Assembly: GCA_024529925.1 (NCBI GenBank)
Contig: JAFEUB010001804.1
Coordinates: forward strand, 1,133,501-1,197,500
Origin: Ophthalmolycus amberensis
Taxonomy: Eukaryota > Chordata > Actinopteri > Perciformes > Zoarcidae
Direction of reading: 5' to 3'
Length of the DNA stretch: 64,000 bases
A program made the position numbers and the translations under genes. The notes under the pieces were generated by a model. It saw only the letters and a program-made list of their open reading frames with translations. It was not told where the DNA came from and did no database searches. Below, piece by piece: positions 49,669-61,410 of this stretch (within the stretch, counting starts at the first letter, position 1; the number at the start of each line of letters is the position of its first letter).

Positions 49669-49696
49669 AAGGAAGGAAGGAAGGAAGGAAGGAAGG
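49669..49696. repeat. (GGAA)n tetranucleotide repeat
   Basis: Seven GGAA-type units in a long purine-rich stretch. Confidence 0.9.
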
Positions 49697-49939
49697 AGGA
49701 ATGGAGACAGAATGAAGAGGTGAAAACCGGAGAGAAAGTAGAGATGAAATGAGAAGCCAAGCTGGGCTGCAGTGATGGGAAGAGGAGAAAATAAATGGAG
49801 AGGTTTAGATGTAAGAGTAGAGAATATTAAAATATAAAAGAAGGAAGAATAGGTGATGGAAAGATGCACGTGGGGAGAAAGACAAGAACAGAAAACGGGC
49901 AGATGGAAAAAAGAAACCAGTTGTCAGTAAAGTTGTTGG

Positions 49940-50340
49940 TATTATACGCTTCTGCAAAACCACACGATACGTTGAATATCAAAGTTTCTAGACCAAGAAT
50001 TTGTTTAATGAATACGTTTCATATCAGCCTCGTATAGTATCAATCAACAACAAAGCTAGCATAAATAAACAACAACCGCCGGAGTAACGTAATGTTCATA
50101 ATAAGCGTAACAAACTTAAAGTCGACGTTGACTGTAGGTGTCACACAGGACATGAACAGTGGTCTCCCGGGTGGAAGTCTTACAGAATGTAGCGACCGTA
50201 AATCCACAACGACTGACGTTTCTTGCCTGACGTTGCACAACAAGTATAAAAACCTTTGGTAACAACGTCACGTAACAAGCATAAAGGTGACATGGACTCA
50301 CACGGGACCCGAACAGGGGTCTTCTGGGTGAATGGGTGAA
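49940..50340 (+). repeat. Dispersed repeat family, copy F with doubled tail
   Basis: Head CAAAACCACACGATACGTTG, then GTCGACGTTGACTGTAGG, TGTCACACAGGACATGAACA and GTCTCCCGGGTGGAAGTC. A second tail CTCACACGGGACCCGAACAG, then GTCTTCTGGGTGAATG follows at 50.285-50.335 kb. Confidence 0.55.
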
Positions 50341-50871
50341 AAGGAGAGGTGGTGCGACGAGGGTGGAGGAGAGGAGATTAAAGGGATGATGCAAGAGAGT
50401 GAGGGCGGCCCAGCGATAGAAAAGAGGAAAAGATTTCAAGAAAAAACAATGCAAGACAATAGGCGAGAAAACAGGATAGGAGGACGCCAGGCACGTGCAC
50501 AGACATTTTGGGGGGCAGGTGCTCAAGCAAAAAAAAGGGCACCCATCGCCAAAATTATACATGAAATTAAAATAATGATAAATAAATAAATAACACAGTC
50601 GGATATTTTCAACGTATATATTTATTTTTGTTAACGCAACCAATACTAACTCAAATTATCAAATTGAATAAATAAATGAATAATAGGCAAAAACAAGGCC
50701 AGACAAAAACAAAGACAAAACAAAGACGGGCTGATGGCTACAATTTCGCTGGTACTTGTGACTTGGTAAAGGTTCATTCATTCAAGGCCATATTGTATAA
50801 CCAAATAATATGTTAAATAATAAAAAAAATATTCTAACTTAAAACTCTGCTCTGAATAAATTAAAGGATCT

Positions 50872-52284
50872 TCACAGGAGCATCCTCCTTGCCCTTGGTG
50901 CCATCTCTTGGAAGATTTTTATTACTTCACTGTGATTTATTTCAATGTCTTGCTCAATGGCAAGCAGGAGAAGGTCGGAGAGTCTTTCTTCCCCACAGAG
51001 ACTCCTGAGCCTGGTCTTTATTATCTTCAGTTTTGAAAAGGATCTTTCCACTGAAGCTGTTGTCACTGGCAGTGTTGCATAGATCCTTACCATCTTCACA
51101 AATGTTGGAAAGATGAGCTGGCCAGTGTTCTCTTCAACAATGGCAAGGATTTCTTGCAGGTTCTTCGAGGGAAAGCTGGAGTGGAACACCTTTAGCTCTG
51201 TCTTCAGCTGGTCCTCATTTTCCTCATAGAAGTCACAAAGAACATGGACAGCTTCCTCTGCCTCTGGGTTTGGGGTGCTTGTCCAGTTGGCACACACTGT
51301 TAGAGAGTGGAAGGACCGTATGATTGTACCAGTTGGACTTCCAGTGATGCTCCCATGGAATCTCCTGTTGAGCTCTGCAGTCAGGGTATCAATAAATGTG
51401 TAGTACACATTCGACCTGTAGTATGACTCCACAGAGTCAATCTCATCACTCACTTGCGATGCAGTTGTGCTGTGTTGGAAACGCACTGGCACTTTCCGTT
51501 TCCTCTCCTGACCAGGCACAACAGTAGGTAAAGGAATGTTGAGAGCCTCTGCCTTCTCTGATGCACCTTGAAATATCTCGGCAAACTTCTCCTCAGACCT
51601 CAATGCTTGTATTGTGTGAATTACACCATCAATTAGGTTGTAGGCTGTGGAGTGGTCCAGGCTTTCTTCTTGCAGAGCATTTGATGCAAGAGCAGTGACT
51701 TCAAATGCTGGGGTGGTGATTTCCATGCAGAGAATGAATGCGAAGTTAATCGCATTTTTGTACATTTTTGCATCCCCTAGGGCCAGGTCAGGTGGATGTC
51801 TTTCGCAGATCTCATTGAGGAGCATCATTATAGCTTCCAGATTTCTCTGAAGGGCCTTCAGTGCTTGTTCCCTGCAAGCCCAACGGGTATCTGACAGCCT
51901 CTTCAGCTCCACAATGTGTCCCTCTGGATGCAGTGATTGCTGCAATCTAACTAAAGCAGCATGGCGTTTTGAGGAGCCACTGCAAAAGGCATACAGCTTC
52001 TCCACGAGGCTGAAGAAGGTCACAAAGTGCTTATTCGATTTGGAGGCTTCAACCAGGACCAAGTTTAGGCAGTGTGCTTTGCAGTGCACATAGAGGGCCT
52101 TCTCATTGAGTGTGCGTATTCTGGCTTGAAGGCCTTTGTACATGCCACTCATGTTGGCTGCTCCATCGTAGCCCTGGCCATACATATTTTTGAGCTCCAG
52201 ACCATTCCTCTGTAGAAGGGAGACTACAGTATTATACACACCCATGTTTTTACTGTTTTCTGACAGTTGAAGCATAAGCAGCAT
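50872..52284 (-). CDS. hAT-family transposase, C-terminal 470 residues (N terminus missing)
   Basis: This is a cut-and-paste DNA transposase of the hAT superfamily, resembling ZMYM1-like and P52rIPK-like fish proteins. Visible motifs: GQGYDGAANM at 36-45, with D40 at the place of a catalytic aspartate; CKAHC at 68-72, the Cys-His element of the insertion domain; SDTRWACR at 131-138, with the conserved Trp; and a C-terminal hAT dimerisation region at about 395-449, with YATLPVTTASVERSFS and E413 as the likely catalytic glutamate. Related proteins are usually some 200-300 residues longer at the N terminus, carrying a DNA-binding zinc finger and the first catalytic aspartate. Neither is seen here. 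In-frame codons upstream of the ATG reach a TAG after five codons, and an AG at 52290-52289 could be a splice acceptor joined to the donor at 52598. It is probably inactive alone, but the frame has no stops. Confidence 0.85.
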   Translation of the reverse strand: MLLMLQLSENSKNMGVYNTVVSLLQRNGLELKNMYGQGYDGAANMSGMYKGLQARIRTLNEKALYVHCKAHCLNLVLVEASKSNKHFVTFFSLVEKLYAFCSGSSKRHAALVRLQQSLHPEGHIVELKRLSDTRWACREQALKALQRNLEAIMMLLNEICERHPPDLALGDAKMYKNAINFAFILCMEITTPAFEVTALASNALQEESLDHSTAYNLIDGVIHTIQALRSEEKFAEIFQGASEKAEALNIPLPTVVPGQERKRKVPVRFQHSTTASQVSDEIDSVESYYRSNVYYTFIDTLTAELNRRFHGSITGSPTGTIIRSFHSLTVCANWTSTPNPEAEEAVHVLCDFYEENEDQLKTELKVFHSSFPSKNLQEILAIVEENTGQLIFPTFVKMVRIYATLPVTTASVERSFSKLKIIKTRLRSLCGEERLSDLLLLAIEQDIEINHSEVIKIFQEMAPRARRMLL

Positions 52285-52592
52285 TACACTAATAATAGCC
52301 TATAGCCTACCACAATACCTCACCAGACTGTCATGTAGCTCAACTTAAGACCTACCTTTCTTTTTAATAATTAAAATAATTAATGTCTGCCTGCCTCTCT
52401 CCCCTCTCTCTTCATTAAACATGACAAACGTCAGTAAACAACTGGGCAAGGCTTTTAAATCATGGATTTCGTGAGGGTTTTTTTTGTTTGTTTTTTAGCA
52501 AACGTCGGACCAGTTGCGACGTAATGTTTTCAGCGGCGCTAATTGTTGTTGTTAATTTATCACCAAACAACGTCGGGGAGGTATTGCACTGT

Positions 52593-52601
52593 CATTACCT
52601 G
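52593..52601 (-). other. Possible 5' splice site of the hAT gene's first exon
   Basis: The minus strand reads CAG|GTAATG (exon ends 52599, intron begins 52598). It follows a GC-rich leader from about 52.75 kb with no convincing coding frame. Paired with the weak acceptor near 52289, it would define a 310-bp intron and a non-coding first exon. Confidence 0.3.
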
Positions 52602-53916
52602 TCTGTCTGATGCTCCGGGTCAGAGAAGAAGTTGGCTTCAGCCGTTTAGCCTGACGCTCAGCACTGCACGCGCAGTAGGCAGTAAGTGAAGGAGGAGGAG
52701 GGAGGGGCGCGTGGGAGGCTTGTGGGCGCCGCGGTGCATGTCGGGGCGAAATTCTCACAAGAACTCAAATAAATGCCCCGTCAGATATCGAAACACATTT
52801 GGGGGGAATTGATGACAGAAAAAGTAATTTTTATTTTATTATATTTATAAAAAATTGGGCACCAGCAGAAAGGGCACTTTTCTCATCCAGGGCAAAAGGG
52901 CAGGTGCTTGAGCACCACTAGGGGTCTATCTGTGCACGTGCCTGGAGGACGCTAATGTGTACAAGAAGTGGTGGAAGAGAAGGGTGCAGGAGGTGAGGCG
53001 AGGAAGAAGGAGAGTGAAGGAGAAGTGGGCTGCTGAGAGAGCGACCCCGAAGGTCAGGGAGAGCCAGGCAGGATTTCTAGCCTCCCGTCTGACGGGAAAT
53101 CCCACAGAGAAGCCACTGACCTCGAACAAAGAGGAGAGAGATGTTAGATACTGAGAGAGGAGGGAGAAAAGGGAAAGAGATAGAGGGAAGAAGGTGAGCG
53201 AAAGACACCGGGTGAAGCAGTGAATAGACAGAGGAAGGGAAGGGATGCAAGGCAGGCGATTTGGAAAGAGGAGAGATTAACAAACAGAGATGTGGAAGAA
53301 ATGATTCTCCGTCTTTCGATAAACAACAAATGTCTGTAAATAGATTTGACTTGGCAGGTGTAGCTCGGAAAGAGCTGGAAAGTGTCGCGATGCAGGAAAC
53401 ACAGGAAACAAACAGATGTTCAATCAGTAAAGAATTCTCAGCTGCAACAAAAAGACAAACTTGGCGAGAATTCTCATCTGGTATCCCGACTTATCTACCT
53501 CGCTGCATGCTATTTCCAGTAAATTACCTCACCGCTCCAGCTCTCGCTAATTCCGACACATTGCATTTTGTCCTCGTGGAAGTTTGTTCTTCAGTGGACT
53601 GCTTGGACAAACAAGGAACTCACGTAGGAGTAAATAAAAAGGTACGCACACACACACACCTCTGCTCTCAGTTTAGCACAGAATAAGTGAAAACAACTGC
53701 TGTCTTTCATGTTTAGACCAATCAGAGCAAAGACAGACAGAAGGACTTTACAAACAAACACAGGAGAGAGAAACACAAAAGCATCTTCTTTCTTTCTTTT
53801 TTTACGCCTTAATACTGCACCAACAAAACCACCACAGAGGAAGAAGATGAACCCAGAGGGCGTCTCGGCACAAAGCGTCTGGGTGTTGCTGATTCAGCAA
53901 ACTCTTTTTTTTAAGG

Positions 53917-53943
53917 ACACACACACACACACACACACACACA

Positions 53944-53982
<39 letters not shown>

Positions 53983-53984
53983 GC
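53917..53984. repeat. (AC)n microsatellite with GCGC interruption
   Basis: Two AC runs are separated by GCGC. Confidence 0.95.
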
Positions 53985-54062
53985 ATCCTCTCTTTCTGGA
54001 CACCGTCCTCCTAACTGTCCGTCAATAAATGCTTCATCTCTTCTACATGTTACACACATACT

Positions 54063-54099
54063 GTATGTATGTATGTATGTATGTATGTATGTATGTATG

Positions 54100-54137
<38 letters not shown>
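54063..54137. repeat. Compound (GTAT)n(AT)n microsatellite
   Basis: About ten GTAT units run directly into about 14 AT units. Confidence 0.95.
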
Positions 54138-54589
54138 AAGAGACTCTTCCCATATTGTCAACATTGAGCCTGAAGTTTTAAACGGGTGTCAGCAAAACAG
54201 TTTTTTTGAACGAATGCTGTGGTTCTTTTGTAAACTGGTGATTTGTTTGGCTGCAGGCTGGCTGTCTTTCTTTAAAGAAAAGGATGCAACATTGAATTCT
54301 GTTGGACTTCTTCAGGCTCCTCCGGAGCGGAGTTATTTCCACGTCTTTGTTCGGGTATGAATAAATCAGAACGCCCTGTAAAAACGCATCCTTAGTTCAG
54401 AGTGAATGAAGCTGTTGTTGCAAATGTCATTAAGCAGCCAATTATCGGGCACACAAACGTAATCCAATCAACTTTTAGAAACAACAGCATATCTTAGTAA
54501 TAATAACCTCCACCACATGCACAGCAGCGGTGCGCGCGTGTTTGCGTCTTTTGTGTGCATTGTACCGTCGGACTAATTCTCTCTGTTTA

Positions 54590-54735
54590 CGGTTCGTTAG
54601 CGACGCAAAGGGGGAGACGAAATGCAGCTCGGGGGGAGAACAGCAAATTGGGGATTAGTCCATTTGCCGATTAGGGAAGTTACAGTTTCACTAAAAGACA
54701 GGCCGACGACTGAAGCAAACACACACACAATTAAC
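54590..54735. promoter_or_regulatory. Candidate conserved non-coding block
   Basis: Unique sequence with CAAATTGGGGATTAGTCC, TTTGCCGATTAGGGAAG (two GATTA homeodomain cores of paired/OTX type) and CAAAGGGGGAGACG. Function is inferred from motifs only. Confidence 0.3.
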
Positions 54736-54869
54736 GCTGCCACCGGCACACACTCGCATGTACCGCAGCAGCGAACAGCGTCCTGTTGCCTACTTTAGTT
54801 AGTTTGAAGCTGCAGGTCAGAGCTGTGGATAAAATCGAACCAGAAAACCCTGTTACTGCAACGCATTCT

Positions 54870-55080
54870 CACTTCCTACTCGTCAAATACTGACGCTTGC
54901 TCAGTGGCCGTACGCTTTAACCGAGGACGCTCTAGGCGTCAGTTTTGGACGCGTTAGTTTCCGCTCGTTATGCGCAAACAGTGTCTGGGTCAGATTAAAA
55001 TCCAATGTAGGTTTAATTATTTTCAGGTTGACTTAGTTAGGTTTTGGCAACAAAACTAACTGGTTAGGTTTAGGCTAGTG
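54870..55080 (+). repeat. Dispersed repeat family, copy G
   Basis: TTTCCGCTCGTTATGCG, then GTTGACTTAGTTAGG, then TTTTGGCAACAAAACTAACT and GGTTAGGTTTAGGCT match the GGTTAGG/GGCAAC block of copies A and B. Confidence 0.55.
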
Positions 55081-55082
55081 GT

Positions 55083-55370
55083 GTAATAATAACTTTTATT
55101 TATTTAACACCTTTAAAAACTGCTTTGACTGAAAAAAGCGGCAAACAAAGCTCAACAGTGAGGCCCAACAAATCAGGATGAACTAAGGTCAAGTTAAACC
55201 CTGATATAACAGCACAATAGATGAAACATACAAAAATCTAACGATAAAAATAAACTAAGAAATAAAATGATTAAAATGATAATATCAATAATAAAATCAA
55301 GCAGTAAAGCGACGACCAGTCTGTAAAAATGGGTTCAAAGAAGTTATTTAAAAGACGTTACTTAAGTTTA
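55083..55370 (-). repeat. L2-like LINE/SINE 3' region
   Basis: ATAATAACTTTTATTTATTT, then AACACCTTTAAAAACTGCTT, then further A-rich sequence with CAGTCTGTAAAAATGGG. Read on the minus strand this is the AAAGGTGTTAAATAAATAAA-type tail typical of fish L2-related elements. No coding part remains. Confidence 0.4.
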
Positions 55371-56017
55371 ATCCATCATAGTGTGAAGAATTCACTCAAA
55401 ACATGCGATTGGGAGATCGGCATTAATGCTCATAATGTTACATCGATCGACAAATCAGTGTCGAAGTCAACAGGAGGACGGGTAGTGCCGTGAACAGCAC
55501 CGGAGCTAACGGCTAACGGTCAGATAAGTACAGTTGTTACGGAACTCAGTCAGGTTCACTTCATTTCATCCTTAAAATAACCAAATGCTTTTGGCTAAAT
55601 AAATGAATACCAACCAATCAAGGTGCTTCATCATATTGATGCAGTAAGCCATAACATATTCATTCATCATTAATTTGCAAAATGATCGTTGAAGTTGGAT
55701 TTTTGATCTTGTGTGCAGAGTTTGACACGAGAAGGCTTTTTTTCTTCAGTGTAAAGACACACGATTTCGTGAAGTAGTTTCGAAGCCATTTTTGGTCTGA
55801 TATGAAACTTCAGTAAGGTACACAAAGCATATTGTGTGTAGTATTGAAATAAATAGAAATTATAAGGAGAATATGTCGGATGTTATTTCAAGAATTACAT
55901 TTTTTTTTAATCACATTGAGTGTGTGTGCTGTCTGCCCCTTTCCTTTCCCCTGCTAATCATCCACATCTCGGTTTGTCACTGTCCTCTCCGATGTCCCTC
56001 CCTTTGTTTGTCCCTCA

Positions 56018-56070
56018 CACACACACACACACGCACACACACACACACACACACACAACACACACACACA
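56018..56070. repeat. (CA)n microsatellite
   Basis: CA array with two small interruptions (GC, AACA). Confidence 0.95.
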
Positions 56071-57934
56071 CGGTCCACATGTGGTTGAGTGCCTTGCCTC
56101 TGTTTCCCCGTCTCGTCTGAAGCTGAGCCCTCGGGGCACCGGTTTCTAATGAGCCGCTGGCTGCTCCGCGTCTGTCCCGTCAGAGCAGAGAAAGAAAACG
56201 ACTTTGCTGCTAACGCTGCAGCCACTTTATCTCTGTGGGGAAGCTAGCCGGAGCTGCAGCATCTTTTAAAAGGATTTAGAGCAGCTGAGCGCGAAATCCC
56301 AATCTCTCATGGTGGATATCCTTATTTAAACAGATGTTCCAACAAGCACAACCACCTGGCAGCAAAGGCTTATCTGTCTGTCTGGTTATTGTTGACTGTT
56401 GATTGCATGTAAAGTCATACATTCAGCCTGCAATGTACCTGCAGCGCGTAGACACAATTAGATGTGTTTTTCTGTGTCTTCGCACTGGATCCCGGATCAG
56501 CGATTGTCCTTGTGCAACATGTATCAGCTGGACATGTTACATGTTTCACCTCTTTTTTATATTCACACAAAAACTTATTTACAAAGAAACTGAAAATAGT
56601 TTGTTTTGTTTTTCATCTGACAAAAAGCTCAAACTGTTTCTGGGTCATGGATACAAAAGAAAAAAGAGAAACATCGTTTTTTGTGCAGCTTTCACAAGAT
56701 AAACATCACAGCAAGCGACATGTTTTGTGGATTCAGCAGCATTTTGCAGATCGCACAAGAACAAAGTGGGCAGAATTTCCAATAGTTTTTCATCAATATT
56801 CATCAATATTTTCTGACCTGAAGTTCTTCTTACTCTCGAGATTAAATTTAGACCTGCCTCAGACGAAGGCCCGGCTGTCGTAGAAAATGCAAAGACACAC
56901 CTTTTACCACAATATATTAAACCACAGTATATTAAAACCACAGTAATTCAAAAAGATTTGACAGACAACAATATTTAAAACTGTTAATTTACTATTGCAT
57001 TCTCGAAATGTATTAAAATCCAGGCCCTTTCATCCTCATCAATTACTTTCATAATTAAAATATTCAACTATAAAAACGTGGTGTCGCAGTAGCTTACAAT
57101 ATGAGTTTATAATAGTTGTGATTTTCAATGTTTTTATTGACTTGGCCTTTGATGATGGTGATTTCAGTGCCATGAAATTGTGCGTATGTAGCCACGGTTC
57201 AGTCATGACATTCTGTTGCTCTTTTGGCTTCAGGGGCCATGCTCCTCTCCTCCTGCACGCTTCCTCCATGATGCAACGCGAGGCAAACGTCTTACCTCAT
57301 ATAGAGAAATGGAGGCGTGGCCGTATGCTGATTACAAATATCAGGCGTGCGCCTGAGCTTGTATGATTCTTATTCACTGACATGCACACAGGTGGTAAGA
57401 ACAAATGGCCGGTGCGCAGAAGTCATGCATCCTACCTTGGTTCTGTTTGAGCACTTATTTTGTGCACAAAGTAAGAGCATTTCTTATAAATGTATGTTGG
57501 CTGCGACTGGTCACCACGTCACTCTGAGTATATGATGCAGCCAGCTAGTTTTATTGATAGCCACAGAATTGTTTCTGCACCTTCCCACTGGACACAAGGA
57601 AGTGATCAGATACATCACTGAGGAGACTGTAAAGGAATGAGTCCCAAAGATGTTCTACCTGTTCAGGGAACCCATCCATTGCACTGTGTTAGCATCAGTG
57701 CATTAGAACATAAATCAAATGCATAATTGTAAAAACACAGACACAAGAGCACATATTGATAAAAGCCCGGAGCATGTAGGAGGTCTGCTGCAGTCGGGAT
57801 GAAACAGGAAGCAGAGGGAAGGAAGCCGTGACACAGACATCAGCGTGTTGCTGTCAACGCTCTGCGGCGTGTGTCGGCTCAGTGCCGAGGGAGAGGGGAA
57901 CCCCGCTGAGAGGAAAGTCCACTGAACAGCTCAT

Positions 57935-57943
57935 CACACACAC

Positions 57944-58015
<72 letters not shown>
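57935..58015. repeat. (CA)n microsatellite
   Basis: About 40 CA units with one GCA interruption. Confidence 0.95.
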
Positions 58016-58017
<2 letters not shown>

Positions 58018-58744
58018 GAGTGTGACTGTGTGTGTGAGAGAGAGAAAGACAGAAAGATGGGAATTAGAGAACTGCTGCTGCTATAATTCATCACAGCTCT
58101 TCATGATGTACTCCTACACACTGCGGCTCTCTGTGGGTTTCATGTTCGTATGCACTCAGTTGTCCTTGCTGCTGAGTGATTGTATCAAGGCATCAGTTAC
58201 AATACATGACTACCTCTTACGGATACTGAAGTTTCACTTGTTTACAATACAAATCAACAGGTTTGAAGAATTTTTCTTGAAACGGGTAAATTCAGAGAGG
58301 GAGAACGATCCCCTGCTTGTCATTTTCATAACCAATTTATTATTTATCTTGAGAAATGACGGCAGTACATTACTTCAATCTTTATTCTTTTGTTATTTTG
58401 AGTCACAGTAGAATAAAACAGAACGGGTAAAAGGGAAAATTCAATAGTTTTTATATGCTAGCAAATGCAGTCCAGTAGCCAGGATTTTCCTTTGGCATTG
58501 TGCTGCTAGAAGCCACAGACAGTTTTTTGTTGTTGTTTTCTTTATGTAGAAGTTTTTGCATTTGGGCAGAGCAAGTGACGAAGTATATGGAGCAACAGTT
58601 ATTAAAAGTTACGTGGTATATTAACAAGTACAAAGAGCGAGAAAGTCCACTGCTGTTATTATTTTAACATCATTTTAGAAGTTAACTCAGTAGTTGTGTC
58701 TCCTCAACCCAACCAATCATCTCATGAAGGTAACATGGCATCGT

Positions 58745-58845
58745 GTGTTTCTGCGAGCGTGATACGAGGCAGATATGAAACGTATTTATGAAATGTATTT
58801 TTGGTTCAGAAACGTTGACATTGAACGTATCCCAAGGTAAAAACC
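58745..58845 (+). repeat. Dispersed repeat family, head fragment
   Basis: TGTGTTTCTGCGAGCGTGAT, then GATATGAAACGTATTTATG, then TTTGGTTCAGAAACGTTGAC and ATTGAACGTATCCC match the head seen near 18.6, 22.0 and 49.95 kb. Confidence 0.45.
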
Positions 58846-58847
58846 TC

Positions 58848-58872
58848 CTCCTCCTCCCTCCTCCTCCTCCCC
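58848..58872. repeat. (CTC)n tract
   Basis: CTC units with one CCC interruption. Confidence 0.85.
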
Positions 58873-59884
58873 TCGCTTCTCTCTGCTCTGATCAGGGTCA
58901 GTGGCTTCTCGGCAGGACTTCCCATCAGAGGAATGAACCGAGGCTGCACATATGGAGCTTTCTTGCACCTTGTAAGACGTCACTGCAGGCAGCAGTGTCT
59001 CTGCTGTTAATCTGTTGTGTACGACCAAATGAAAACCATGACATTCAAACTCGGGTGACACCAAATAACCAAAATGCTTGAGTGACAGCATATTGTCACC
59101 TACAATTTAAAGACTTCTAACCTTGTTAACTGATCCAATCCAGATTCACTGGTGTATTTCCTGATTAAGTGTTTATGTTTGCACCAACATACATAAACCA
59201 GAACCCTAAACTTCAGCGTCCCAAGGCTTTTTCCTTCGTTCGTCTCCTTCCTCCCTTCTCTCCTCTCCTCCCTCCTCCCTTCTCTCCTCCCTGCCTTCAC
59301 GTCTTACTTCCTCTTACAGCTGAATGAAGGTTAAATGCATGCACACTTATCTGAGTTGTAGCAGGACATTACATAATCTTCTTATCAATCTTCCCCCATT
59401 TTTTCTTATCTTGACGGACGATCGGAATTTCAACTTCGGTGGTGCTCCCGCTTCTCTGATGCAATTTAGATTGCCCGCCCCCCCCCCAGGTGGAGGAATG
59501 GTGCCTCAGCAGGTTAAGGCAAAAACCCGAATCTCACCGCACCTGCACTATCGTAGATTTGTATCACGTATTTCGTCATCTACTCTTGTCTCCACACAAC
59601 TATCTCCTCTTCCTCACAGTTCTCCTTCACGCGCTCCTCTTCCGCTCTGCATGCAGCTCGTGAGCTTCACTCTCTCTCCATCCCATCATTCCTGTCCTTC
59701 TTCAACACAATTCAACACACTTCAAGTACTGCTTCCAAGTACTGACATGGATTCATTCTCTAGAAAAGACTGAGATTTCCAAATCCTGCTTATCTCTGAT
59801 CAGCTGGTTTTTGTTTTACTTTAAACTCTTAATGAGCAGTTTTATCTGCTCTACTCACCACTATCTGTCACACATCAGTCATGA

Positions 59885-59914
59885 GAGGAGGAGGAGGAGG
59901 AGGAGGAGGAGGAG
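59885..59914. repeat. (GGA)n trinucleotide repeat
   Basis: About nine GGA units. Confidence 0.9.
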
Positions 59915-59934
59915 GCAGAGGAGACTTAAGTCAC

Positions 59935-60440
59935 TCATATTTATCTCTCCGTGTTGCAGCGCTGAATTATTTGCCGTCGTCGAATGAGAGAATGACGAAG
60001 CCGTTTTGGGTTAATTAGGGACTTGACCCCGTTGGGAACGGGCTACCCGGTTTATCTCCCGCTCTAACAAGCGTGCGGCTAACGGCCGTTTAAAACACCA
60101 CTTATTTACATTTAGAGTGAATCTTATGGCCCCGGCAACCCTCGACAGGAACTTTATGACTCGCAGTTAAAAAGAAACAAATGCGTTTAAGTGCCGGCTT
60201 TTAAAAAAAAAGTAATTAACCCATTTGTTCAAATGTCACGGTTCGTGAGTATTTTGTATTATTATTTTATTTTTACACCGAGTGAAGGTTTGATTAGACT
60301 CGGCGTTGGTTTGTTATCCACTTAAGAATCTCTGTCCATTTCATCTCGCCGCCGTGTCCGGAGGCAAATTGCCATTTCTGCAGCTCGATTGGTGTGAATC
60401 AGAAAGTTAACGTCACATCGCGAGCTGTGTTTAACTTGAC
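59935..60440. promoter_or_regulatory. Candidate conserved non-coding block
   Basis: The stretch is long, unique and free of repeats, with GCGCTGAATTATTTGCCG, TTGGGTTAATTAGGGAC, CGGCTAACGGCCGTTTAAAA and AAAGTAATTAACCC. It has the feel of a conserved developmental enhancer. There is no coding potential on either strand. Not tested by alignment. Confidence 0.35.
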
Positions 60441-61169
60441 GCTTCCTATTTAGAAATGACTCAAGTCGGCCTCTGGTATCTCTCCGACTCGCTAATCAAA
60501 TTGTCGCTGCTTCACACGCAGTTTTTATGCCGACAGTTGTGGCCCGTCAGTCTCTCGCCCACACTGCAATGGAACACACCTGCTCTAATATTTATGCTCT
60601 CATGCCTCCTTTGTCCTGCAAACACAGACATGCAAATGCATTCACTCAACAACTCGCCTTGTAACTCTATTTGCACATAATCTGGAGCAAGCTCCTCATA
60701 GTTGAAGGTTTATGATGCCACTGATGACCGAGACCTCCTTGAGCCCCCGAGTCTATAACTTCACATGTATGAAACATGTGACTGCTCACTGTGTGTGCAC
60801 CCACAAGACCCCTTAAACCGGATACCAATCAAACCTTTCCATATTCACCGATGAATACAAAAGAAAAGAAGAAGTGTTTGTGGCTGTCTCTGGCTCTGTA
60901 AACCACTTTGCACATAATTTCCTCAATGCAGTTAATCACTCATTGTTCCCGGTGTGTGCATGTGGCGTAAAACTCAAAACACACACACACACACACAGGT
61001 GATGGGGGAGAGTGGGATGTCTGCCGGTTGCATGATTGATCCATCAGGCCGCTGACATTTTGCTCACCAGGTTGTTTGAGGGCAGCAGCAATTTCAGGAT
61101 TTTCCTTTGAAGTCATATTTTCCACGAGTAGCCGACAGCACAACCTTGTCTCCAAAATCACATTTCAAG

Positions 61170-61410
61170 AGAAATGTAATTTATTCTGGATTACGGACGC
61201 AGTTTTGTGGTAAATTTAAACAAAGCAAAACAAAAACGCAACAAAACTACTTGGTTAGGTCGTTAAAAATAAGTGGGTTTCTTACGTTATTTAAGTTGCG
61301 GACAAAAATTGAAACAAGTCAATATTGACTTTTGGTCGCACACAGGACACGGACAGCGGTCTCCTGTGTGATAGTCCAGAGTCTGTTCATCCACGACCAC
61401 CAACGGACTG
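61170..61410 (+). repeat. Dispersed repeat family, copy H
   Basis: ACGCAACAAAACTACTTGG, TTAGGTCGTTAAAAATAAG, then GTCAATATTGACTTTTGGTC, GCACACAGGACACGGACAG and GGTCTCCTGTGTGATAGTCC. Both the first block and the tail block are present in the order of copy B. Confidence 0.6.

Larger units (their letters stand above)
50488..52944 (-). mobile_element. 2457-bp hAT transposon with perfect 8-bp target duplication
   Basis: Both ends read CAGGCACGTGCACAGA inward (left 50488-50503; right, reverse-complemented, 52944-52929), a perfect 16-bp terminal inverted repeat. The flanks are identical 8-bp copies of GAGGACGC (50480-50487 and 52945-52952). A second inverted match, GGTGCTCAAGCA, lies just inside each end (50518-50529 and 52916-52905). 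The element carries a minus-strand transposase frame (52284-50872) and, nearer its 5' end, a GC-rich leader ending in a CAG|GTAATG donor at 52598. The clean duplication, perfect end repeats and uninterrupted frame indicate a recent insertion into purine-rich unique DNA. The 5' coding portion seems absent. Confidence 0.9.

Noticed and set aside
50116..50643. 175-codon minus-strand open frame rich in Leu, Phe and Cys
   Set aside because: It crosses the hAT terminus and dispersed-repeat tail, two unrelated sequences, and has no recognisable domain.
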